A stretch of 60,000 nt of DNA from Bugula neritina (Eukaryota > Bryozoa > Gymnolaemata > Cheilostomatida > Bugulidae), in the NCBI GenBank assembly GCA_964035545.1, contig OZ037769.1:3009001-3069000 (forward strand). The letters run 5' to 3'. Below, piece by piece: positions 37,961 to 48,068 of this stretch. The stretch's first letter is position 1; the number at the start of each line of letters is the position of its first letter. The position numbers were made by a program, and so were the translations under genes. The notes beneath the pieces were generated by a model. The model was not told where the DNA came from and searched no databases. It saw only the letters and a program-made list of their open reading frames with translations.

Positions 37961-40210
37961 CTTGTCAGTTTATGGATTTCTTTAAATATAGCATATCTAT
38001 ATTTAGATTTATGCCTACAAACCAGTTTTTAGCACTTTTTCTCTCTCCCCATACCCTCCCCCTCCCCCTCTAAGCAAATCATACACAATAGTTTGTCCAA
38101 AAAAACCACTAGAAGAATGTTGAGCTCGTGACATGTAAGTGTGAATACATACTTCCTGGCAATAGTCACTTTAATTTTCGGGCCCAAAAATTTTCTGAAT
38201 TTAATTTGGCAATATTTTACTATTCTTGCAATGAAAAGTGAAAGTTGTCTCCTACAGCCTTTTACAAGCAGTGATAATTATATCAAAAGTATTTCAAATT
38301 CAAGTTTAAACTAAGGCATTATATGTAAACAAGTTTCATAAACAAAGCTAAGTAAGGGTCTTTGTGAATAAGCATTCAAATCTATTCCCACCGGAATAAC
38401 GGGCTGTAATTTTCACAATGAGGTGTAGCAATTGCAGGTTCTCATTGACTGAATTCTAATAATAGCCGACATCACTGCCATAAGTTCATCTACATTAATG
38501 TTTTACAAAAGAATTTTGCTCCATTTCAACTACATGCTATGCATGTATGTTGGAAAATTCCTATGATTTTATGAAGGGCCAACCAGTGGAATAAAATGAT
38601 ATTCCAAGGCTATACTTTGGATCTTGGCTAAAGTTGAAACAAATAGCCTGATGTCCAACTCTAATAACTAGCTACCCTGTTGCAAGAGTTTACACCTTAT
38701 ATTCTAAAGCACTTCAGAGCACGAGCTGTATAGAGCCTTCCATATTAAACTTTCCTTGGCAGTTTTTACAACTCTGTTTAAGGCATTCCCAGCATATTTA
38801 ACAGAATACACTATGATAGAATTATGGAGATTGTAGATGGTTAAGAGCAAATGAGAAGGTCGTAGAATTATTATTGTTTCATTAGTGTCATAGTTTCTAG
38901 GCAACACTACCTAAGGCAGTAAGCTGTATAGATCAATAAAGTCTTTCAATGCCTGAACTTTGTCTTGGGTAGCCCATTAAAATACCCGCCTATATAATAC
39001 CAATATTGCAGCTCAAAAGTGCTCCACTTAAGGTTGGGGTTTTCACAGAAATATATAGGCATCCATTAGCTGACGCAGCAAATTATAGTGGTTCAAATTA
39101 AAAGTCAGGAAAGTCAGTATAATGAGTAGGATAGGCATAGTGGAAAGAAACTGAAGCTATGAAACATTAATTTTAAGGTTGAAAAATAATCACCTAATAA
39201 ATGTGCACAAAAATATATAACTATTATAATGAGAATTGCTCGAAAATTTTAAAAGGAATCGGGATTATTTTCAAGCATTTTGTTGGCATTATTACTATTT
39301 GTGTCATTGTTTCAAATTATCGAAATTATTTTTCATTTTTATTAGCTACTCCATTATCGTTAACAGTACTCAATTTGATAACCAATAAGCTATACCCATC
39401 AATACTCATTACCAATACATCTACTGTTTTTTGCTTACTCTCACCATCCTTACTTCATATCACTATTATCACTATATATCAATAAGATTACGCTAGTGTA
39501 CGATGTCTAGTCAAATAAAAAACCTATACTTTTAACATAACAACAAAAAATTGCGTTCAAATTATCAAATTTTCAATATAAATGCATGTATTCTTATTTA
39601 ACAGACTGCAAAGGAAATGAAAATAACTAACAACAAACCAATTATAAGCCATTTTACTAATTCAAAACTGAAAAATTAGCAACTTGAAAAGTCATCAGTG
39701 CTATGGCTTGGCAATAGGCAGTTTCACTCAATGTTTTACAATGGAGTAAAAAAGGAGGGAATTAAATGATTTATCTGTTTAACATGGAAAGTTAATACAC
39801 GTATGGCCCATTCTTACAATATTGTTGTTTCCTATTTCTAGTACAACTAGTACACAAATTTATACAAAACTACAATTAGTTATGTTATTAGTAATTAAAT
39901 ATCCTAAAAGAGTAAATACAGCTTTATTTAGCTTTTAGACTAACCCTACGCTTAGCTCAAACTTAAGCTAACAGGAAACAGTGAAGTTTTCTACTAACTG
40001 AATAATATGTTGATTTAATTTAAATAATTTAGCCTAAACACCTCAATGTGCTTTCTTCATATGCTTCATAGGTCATAACTAAACCTAACAAGACAGGAGC
40101 TTGAGGTAGATATAGCAGCTGTTTTACTAGACCCACCTAAAGCCTCGTGGTAATGTATGCAAGTTTTTAGCAGAAAGTTTAATCCCATTCAGTCTGAGTC
40201 TCTACTTACA

Positions 40211-40412
40211 GGGAGCAGCTGTGGTTTAGATGTTAGGGCGTTAGCTTAGTAAACCTAAGGTCATATGGGTTTGACCCCCAGTAGAGACCATTTGGTGAAG
40301 AGCATCCAGTCATAATTTGGCTCCTGTGCCACATCCAAAAAAGTCTTTGAAAAAACTTTTTTATTAGGGGTTTCTCACAGGGATAGTGACTTTAAACTCG
40401 CTTGAGTTTTTT
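40211..40412 (+). mobile_element. tRNA-derived SINE, copy A
   Basis: The 5' part has a tRNA-like A box (tggtttagatg) and a B-box-like ggtttgaccc. Then comes a shared body (agagcatccagtcataat, ctcctgtgcc, aagtctt) and the tail ctcacagggatagtgact. It aligns over its length with copy B at 51326. Confidence 0.85.
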
Positions 40413-41559
40413 GAGTCTCTATACCTACAGCACAATGCCTCAATTTGAATTTCTCACTTAATAATGACAATCAGTCAGGTAACTTAATAAATATATTCAA
40501 ATTCTAGACCACTATCCAATTTATAAAAAAATACAATAAGTAATATACAAACATTTTTATCTCAAACTAAAATACCTTTCCAAACTAAGATATGTAAAAG
40601 CCTGTCTTTTTCCTGCGATGTACAAACGAATACAAGTTGACGGCAAGCAACTTGTGAGCAATTCTAGTTAGCCCCCAGCTTCCGGATTATAAGTCTGCGA
40701 ACCTGTCAAGTAATTTTACGGCGTGATTAGTGAATAGTATTTCTTCCACTGCAGTAATAGCGTCCTAGCGTACGGCAGGCTATGACTTTGTTTACCATCA
40801 CCATAGTGAAACCAATCAATGGCACGCTGTACGCTATTGGTAGTCATAAAAATAATGTTTTTATGCGTGGTCGACTCACTGAGCTGGAATAGACTTATTA
40901 TTGAGTTCATTGGGTCGACTAGTCAATTATTATTCTGTAAACTCGGCTATTGAGTTATTCAATGCGGTAGCAGATGGCATTGTAATGCATACGGCACAGC
41001 ATTGTGAAAGCAAGGAATTACGGAAAAGTGTAAATAATTAGAGTTGTCTTCACAGAATCACAGTCCTCTTGCTATAGGCTTAAAATACATTACAAAAAAT
41101 AGTTTGCGTAATATTTTCGAAGCAATTTTAAAATTATTGTTGTTACAAATTGTTGTATAAAACATTTAAATATTTTAAATTAATTTTTTTTTTAAATTGG
41201 CAGATAAACTTTATTTTAAGCTACAGCAACGAATCCGTTTTAGCCCTACCTAAGATTTTCTTAATCAATTTTGATCAGTGTGGTATATTAAATATACCAC
41301 ACTGATTTTGATTGGCTAGACAGAATTTGTGTGAAAAAATAATATGCAAATAGTTAACTTTTGAGTGAAAGTGATAATTCAAACTGAAATTCTACGAGAG
41401 ACTTGCTGTTTCAAACTATAAACTTGACTTTGAGTACCTAAAGCTGCAAATTTAGGTAGTTGTAGTGATAGCGTCAATGATATTTATATTGATAATGATA
41501 TATAATCTTATACTTATACTTAATCACTGTTAGTGAGTGTTACACTTATGACTTAATGT

Positions 41560-41985
41560 TTTACCTTAAACTTAAAGTTAATAGACATACTCATAATTAT
41601 ACTTATAGTAATACTAATAGTAATAGTAATAGTAATATTAATACTAATAGTATTACTATTAGTATTAGTATTACTGTTAGTAATACTAATAGTTATAGTA
41701 ATACTAATAGTAATAGCACATGTAATAGTAATACTAACACTAATAGTAATACTAATAGTAATAGTAAATGTAATAGAGTATAATACTAATAGTAATAGTA
41801 TTATCATTAATGATTAATGGTTATTAACATTGGATTTAGTGATTAGTCTAGTAATACTTATACTAGTAGTAGTACTAGTAGTAGTACTAGTAGTAGTACT
41901 AGTAGTAGTAGTACTAGTAGTAGTAGTACTAGTAGTAGTAGTACTAGTAGTAGTAGTAGTAGTAATACTAATACTAATACTAATA
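41560..41985. repeat. TAATAG / AGT-ACT microsatellite field
   Basis: Interleaved ATAGTA hexamer-like repeats up to about 41820, then a cleaner AGT block at 41865-41970 in which (AGT)n runs are broken regularly by ACT (agtagtagtactagtagtag). It reads as open frames on both strands that are not genes. Confidence 0.9.
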
Positions 41986-42906
41986 GGTAATAGTAATAGT
42001 AACATTAGTGTAACTGTAATAATTGTAATAATGTTCATAGGTATTGCAAATTGTTCATATTTCATTGTGTAGCAACAGTAGTAACATTATGATTATAATT
42101 ATCGTTATACATTTGATAATGCTTAGATCATAGTTTTATGTTCTAGCTTAAGCTATTTATTATTGAGATTGATTCTCAACTTCTGTTCTATAATTTAAAG
42201 TTTTTCTCAAGTTTTCATTTTATTGATATGAAACTAAAACTAAACTAAAAGATTTTTTCATATTGCATTGTTTTTGAAACTACTTAAAAATACAAAAAAT
42301 ATATTCTAAGACTTGTGCTGTGATGCAATTCAGTTTCTTATACTCTGAATGTTAGCTAATCTTTAGCATATAAAATCATCCATACTATTAGCTAATTTTA
42401 ATGGAGTGGGTTCTACAATGTTTCCATTCATACTTGGCAATTTTAAATTCTTGTTGAACGTCAATAAAACTCTTTAATGGACAAAGTTGATGTTGCAATG
42501 CCTTACATTCTTGTAGTGGGCTAGTAGTACAGCATTTTATGTTATTCCTATATTTCATTGCAATGGTATTTTTAAATATATAGTGTTTTCTACCCTAGAA
42601 GCAGTAAAAAGAGTACCTAGAAATTTCAATTTAATATCAAAAACTACCTCATGAATTAAAATAATTTGCAACATTTTCTTCTATTGAAGTACTCTGAGCA
42701 GATATCAAGCAGTTAGTGTGTTTTTCAAATAGCTGACCATATTTAGTTTCGCAGGCAGCATGTTTATAATTTACTATTAGTAGGGCCAGCAAGGTATTTT
42801 GCTTTATTAAAGTAAGCTACAGGGTGTTGGGTGTTGGCTGTGGTCTGATTAATGATAGTATAGTAATTATGTTATAGATATCCTCAATCACTAATTGCAA
42901 GTAACC

Positions 42907-45900
42907 ATGGAAACTGTTGATTTACCGAAAGGATGGTTTAAAGAAGAAGTTGTAAGAAAGTCCGGCTTATCTGCAGGCAAAACAGATATTTACTATTATG
43001 GGTACCTGCAGTGTATTACTATGACTATGTTGTATATGGTATACAGTATATTACTATGACTATGTTGTATATGGTATACAGTATATTACTATGACTATGT
43101 TGTATATGGTATACAGTATATTACTATGACTATGTTGTATATGGTATACAGTATATTACTATGACTATGTTGTATGTGGTATACAGTATATTACTATGAC
43201 TATGTTGTATATGATATACAGTATATTACTATGACTATGTTGTATATGGTATACAGTATATTACTATGACTATGTTGTATATGGTATACAGTATATTACT
43301 ATGACTATGTTGTATATGGTATACAGTATATTACTATGACTATGTTGTTTATGATATATAATATAGAGTATATTACTATGGCTATAATAATCATGTTTTT
43401 TATGAACTGGTTTTATGTTTCACTAAATCTATAGCTTTAAAATGTTTTCTATGCCAAATGTTGGTAAAATTAACATTGCTTTTGCTAATTTTGTTCATTA
43501 TCTTTTCTTATCTCCTCATTGGGAGTTGTTTTCTATTTTATTTTCTTGTTATGTTAGTGATAAGCTTTTGTTCTACTGATATTCATACACAGCATTGTGG
43601 AACCCCCCACCTCCCCCCTCAATAAGTCTGCACTCTATGATATTGATAGCAGGCTATAAAGTGGTGAAGCATCTCTAATAGCTTCACCAGCACTTTAGGC
43701 CACTGAGCAAAATCTAGTTTCCGTCTACTTAAACAGAAGTTATTAGCAAAGATACTAAAATTGGTTAAGTTCTGGTGTCATTGCATTTTGTGTTGAGACA
43801 CAACTGGTGTATTTTTGAGTGTCTGACTTTTTTATAGCTAGAGCTTACACAAAGCTAATTTTTTTCCATCTCTTCTAATTGATTAAAAATACTGTCTCAA
43901 TAGATGGCAGCGTACATAACATACCTGCAAAACACACCTTTCCAGCCAGCATCTCTCTGTAGATATATTTTTATAATTCTCTGTTGCCTGTAGTCAACTG
44001 CACCTTCAAACTCTCTCCTCAGTATTGAAGGTAGCTAATCATATCTCACTGTACAATCATAGCTGCAGTAGTCTATGTAACTGCCAATATGCTAGCTCAC
44101 CAACAAATACTCCCATAATATTACAGTCAACAACAAACACTTGGGCCACAACGAGTAACAATGAGAATAATAATTATTACTGCATCTTGATGTTATAATG
44201 GCCAGTGTTATTGATTGTTGCGCCCGGAGCAGCTGCTATGAACTATTTCAGTTCTTTGTTAAAGCTCTCATTAGCCCGTAGGTTGCCAGTGGCTTAAAGC
44301 TTATCTCTCATAGTTTAGCAGTTTGTGTTTAGTATACCACTTGGCAGATAGTAGCTTTCAGTTTATTTCTATCTCAGAGCTTTTCATTAGTTGCTCCTGG
44401 TCGGCTTCTATTCACTCTGGTAATTACTAAAACTTGTCTGATATTCTTTCTTTTTATTCTAAATTTTGCATTTTTTTTATATTTATGATTATGATTTTGC
44501 TTTTAGTTTAAAACTCCTTTGTTTAGGCTATGAAACTAGTGATAGTTTATCTTTACTTGTCACAGTTACTAGATTAAATGATAGTCATCGTGTGACTGCA
44601 GTGCCTACACTATCTGATTTGTACAACAGTTTGCTCATACTACAGCAACTTCTTAGTTTTTCTGTAGATATCCCCTGTTTGTAGTACATGTCTTAGCAGT
44701 GTTTTTGTAGATATCCTCTTTTTTGTTATATTCCTTCCTAGTATTTCTGTAGGTATTCCCTGTTTGTTTCTTCTGCTAGTGCCAATACTAAATATTTAAT
44801 GATTAAAATCACTGTGACAAATACTGAGTGACAACAATCAATTAAAGATATCTTCCACCCCTTTACCTTACGTCGTGCATACAGTTTAACGTAATGTCGT
44901 GACTTTTAAATTTCATTCAATGTATAACTCTGAAAGCGGACACAGTGGCTTTCTAATATTAGTTTACTTTCATGAATAAACTAGTAACCAAATAAAATTT
45001 TTCCGTATATTTATTTTTGATATATAATGTATGTTTTATGTGATATATATAATACCATATATGTTATTCTTTGTTATAGTAATAATATGATATATTATAG
45101 TGAGTATTGGTGCTGCTGATCATTCAAATGTTTCCTTTTCAGTCCTGACGGAAAGAAATATCGAAGTAAACCCCAGATAGCCCGAGAGCTCGGCGCCAAC
45201 TGCGACTTGACTCCGTTCGACTTTAAGTCTGGGGCTATGATTAGTCAGAGTAGTGTTGTGAGGAGAGCCAAAGGGAAGAAAACTTCACATGACCATGCTA
45301 AGGGTAGAGTATGGATTCTTGTAGTTGTGTCTGTGTGTTGTTCATGTTATGTATGCATTAAATGAGTAATTTATTCTCTCACCGATTACTAAACCTGCTA
45401 GTTTATAAACAGCCTACACAAGTTTATAGTCACTATCCCTGTGAGAACCCCCTCACTGATGGAAAAGGTTTGTAAAGCGGCTAAGGACTTATTCTTATAT
45501 GGCGCTGGAGTGTAATTATGACTGAATGCTCTTCCTAACATCCCCAATGGTGTTTGGACTCCCTAAAACCTACTATTTTAAATGTTTTTATTTTATTTTA
45601 AATATTTTGTTTACAAATATAGACTGTGATTTATACTGTAACGCATTGTTTAGGCTTTAGGGGGGAAACTGGTCTCACCCTTCCCGTGCGTCAAACAGCC
45701 TCCATATTCAAGCAGCCTGTCACGCTGATCCGCTCTCACGCTGACAGTCCGGTACGTCAGGACCTGAAACACGGTCCGGCTGACTCGCTGCCTCCCCGGC
45801 AGCTCTTCTGGGAGAAGTCGCTGACTGACCTGCAGTGCAGTGGGATGAACGAGGAGACACTCAAGTGTATCACCCTGCCTAGTAAGATTAAAGGTGGGAT

Positions 45901-48068
45901 AACTTCTACTCACTCACCTTGTGCTGTAGGGGGGATAACTTCCCTCTCTTGGCATGAGAATTCTATCAACTACATAGAGATGATTCAACTACTATGATAA
46001 ATATTTACCTGTTGTTTCTACGCCCTTTGAGATATTAGGCTTTCGTTGATACTTAATTCTGAATCAACATCCACTGCATGCTTTAAAAGTGAGTTAGGAG
46101 CTGCTCCCTCTACGTAACTCAACTATACACTTTGCAGGTATAGGGCCGGATCTTAGCACTGAAAACCTGCTGCAATCCATCGCTGCTGCTCTCCATCTCA
46201 GCACCAACCCGGTGGTCGGCCAAAGTCAGTCAATCGCCAAGTTTGCTAAGAACCCCACCGTACACATTAACACTAGTCAACCCCTCATACAGGTGAGCTA
46301 TCCACCCCTGTACACATCAACACTAGTCAACCCCTCATACAGGTGAGCTATCCACCCCTGTACACATTAACACTAGTCAACCCCTCATACAGGTGAGCTA
46401 TCCACCCCTGTACACATTATCACTAGTCAACCACTCATACAGGTGAGCTATCCACCCCTGTACACATTAACACTAGTCAACCACTCATACAGGTGAGCTA
46501 TCCACCCCTGTACACATCAACACTAGTCAACCCCTCATAATACTACATACTATACTGTATACTACATACTATACTATATACTATATACTATACTGTATAC
46601 TATACTGTATACTACATGCTATACTGTATACTGCATACTATACTGTATTATACTACATACTATACTGTATACTACATACTATACTGTATACTACATACTA
46701 TACTGTATACTACATACTATACTGTATACTATACTGTATACTACATGCTATACTGTATACTACATGCTATACTGTATACTACATACTATACTGTATACTA
46801 CATACTATACTGTATACTACATACTATACTATATACTACATACTATACTGTATACTACATACTATACTATATACTACATGCTATACTATATATACTATAT
46901 ACTATACTGTATACTATATACTATACTGTATACTATATACTGTATACTATATACTGTATGCTATATACTATATGTTCTATGCTGCTGCAGCAAGTTATAA
47001 TAACAGATGAAGACATCCGACAGCAGGAAACTAAAGTAGAAGGAGCTCGCAAGAAACTGGAAGAACTTCTGGCTGCCATTGAGAAAAGTGGAAGAGAGAA
47101 GTTGCTGCTGGAAGACAAGGTAGAGTCAGCACTTATTGCTGTTTGATAGTAACTTTTAAGTAAAGCTCACAATTGTTTTTATTAAGTTATATTACTATAC
47201 AGAATGCAAAAAATCATTTTCATAGTTGAACATGTTCGGCATTATCTGCTCTTTCTATTAAGAGGTTTTCTTTTCAGGCAGACGCAGAAGGTCGGGACTC
47301 ACTGACCCCGTCCCCATCTCCTGGTGCTACTAAAAGGAAAGCTGATGACCTGCAAGAGCAAGATCTCACACCACCTGCTAAAGTGGAGAAGAAACCTGAA
47401 GAAAGGGAAGACAACTGCAAAAAAGGTTTGTAGTGTACTTTCCTACTCCGTTGGTTTTATTAGACATTTCATAGGCACTTAGTTGTAAATGTTTCTGAAG
47501 CAGATTTGTGAAATACAACTGACTCAACATTGTTAAACTGTTTTGTGGAGCTAGTTTCCATTAAATAGCTTTTATTGTAGATGCCGAAGAATTATCTGCT
47601 CCTGCCAATCCCAAACTGGCCAATCAGACGACGGCTGACAGTTCAGCCAGTGGCTCAGAGTCAGACAATGTAACAGAAGCTGAAGAGTCTGTAGAGAAGG
47701 CAACTCCTCAGCCCACAGACAATGAGCCCACTGTGGAGGTAAATGTAGAGTCCACTAGAAAGGCTGTAGAGGATGTTGATGAGGGCTCGCGCACTGATGC
47801 AGTGAGCGAGACAGCTAATTCTGAGAAGGATAATACAGAGGAGGGTAATCCTAAGGAAGATAGCGTTGCGGGGGATAGCATTGCGGGGGGCAGTGCAGAT
47901 AGTCCCAGTGAGGGTACCAGCAACACAGAGCCAACTGCTAAGGAACCTGAGGATATAGAGAGCTCCGTTCTAGATAAGTCTGAGGAACTGAGTGATGAGG
48001 ATGTTGATGAGAAGACTGCAGAAGCGTTGCTAGGAGACGAGGAAGCTGTTGCCATGGACACCAACTGA
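42907..48068 (+). CDS. MBD2/3: Methyl-CpG-binding domain protein 2/3
   Basis: NuRD-complex chromatin protein; the invertebrate single MBD2/3 is ancestral to vertebrate MBD2 and MBD3. Exons 42907-43001, 45143-45303, 45654-45893, 46138-46292, 46991-47119, 47278-47425 and 47581-48068 give about 471 residues. Exons 1-2 encode the MBD (LPKGWFKEE, GLSAGKTDIYYY, GKKYRSKPQIAREL, FDFKSG). Exon 3 has the MBD2/3 signature LPVRQTASIFKQPVT and PRQLFWEKSL. Exon 4 has the histone-deacetylase-core-binding part ending in HINTSQPLIQ. Exon 5 has VIITDEDIRQQETKVEGARK, the coiled coil that binds p66/GATAD2. Exons 6-7 add a Ser/Glu-rich acidic tail of about 210 residues, far longer than in vertebrate MBD3. A poly(A) signal is at 48417. 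Exons 1 and 4 are each followed at once by minisatellites. Confidence 0.95.
43010..43372 (+). repeat. 35-bp minisatellite directly after MBD2/3 exon 1
   Basis: About ten copies of a 35-bp unit containing tattactatgactatgttg and tatatggtatacag. The unit resembles the splice junction it follows (ttactattatgg/gtacctgcagtg against atatggtatacagta). It may therefore derive from that junction, though less clearly than the other donor arrays. Confidence 0.9.
44846..45040 (+). mobile_element. Decayed solo pseudo-LTR related to the Penelope element
   Basis: In MBD2/3 intron 1. Read left to right it follows the pseudo-LTR at 33252-33435 segment by segment: gtcgtgcataca, taacgtaatgtcgtgac, aaatttcattcaatg, taactctgaaag, acagtggctttcta, tttactttcatgaataaa, ccgtatatttatt. 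It is diverged throughout, with the hairpin and GAAA changed. No coding part is present. Confidence 0.6.
45417..45563 (-). mobile_element. tRNA-derived SINE, copy C (inverted, 5'-truncated)
   Basis: In MBD2/3 intron 2. The reverse complement reads ccattggggatgttaggaag, agcattcagtcataat, aagtccttag, then ctcacagggatagtgacta, matching the body and tail of copies A and B. The tRNA-like head is missing. Confidence 0.85.
46261..46540 (+). repeat. 50-bp minisatellite carrying five copies of the MBD2/3 exon 4 splice donor
   Basis: Unit of 50 bp: coding end of exon 4 (cacattaacactagtcaacc), cctcatacag, donor gtgagc and tatccacccctg of the intron. Copies begin at 46261, 46311, 46361, 46411 and 46461, with a broken sixth at 46511. 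Complete donors start at 46293, 46343, 46393, 46443 and 46493. The first gives the family protein. The next adds 50 nt and leads to an early stop in exon 5. Confidence 0.96.
46538..46980. repeat. TATACTGTATACTACATAC minisatellite
   Basis: About 440 bp of closely related units of roughly 14-20 bp, alternating actatactgtat and actacatact, filling the rest of MBD2/3 intron 4 up to the exon 5 acceptor. Its long tyrosine-, isoleucine- and leucine-rich open frame is not a gene. Confidence 0.93.

Larger units (their letters stand above)
37961..42906. other. Intergenic region before MBD2/3
   Basis: Head-to-head interval of 4.9 kb between the minus-strand B-box/NHL gene and MBD2/3. It holds a SINE (40211-40412) and a long AGT/TAATAG repeat field (41560-41985). 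I found no exon. Slightly GC-richer sequence at 40610-40830 could be a promoter or an untranslated first exon of MBD2/3, but nothing proves this. Confidence 0.5.

Noticed and set aside
41553-42072. Open frames rich in Ile/Thr/Ser or Val/Leu on both strands
   Set aside because: They arise from AGT/TAATAG repeats; no domain, splice context or codon structure.
46616-47146. 176-codon open frame rich in Tyr, Ile and Leu
   Set aside because: Almost entirely the TATACTGTATAC minisatellite. Only its last part overlaps MBD2/3 exon 5 in the true frame.
47708-48064. Serine-rich open frame on the minus strand
   Set aside because: Antisense shadow of the acidic MBD2/3 last exon.
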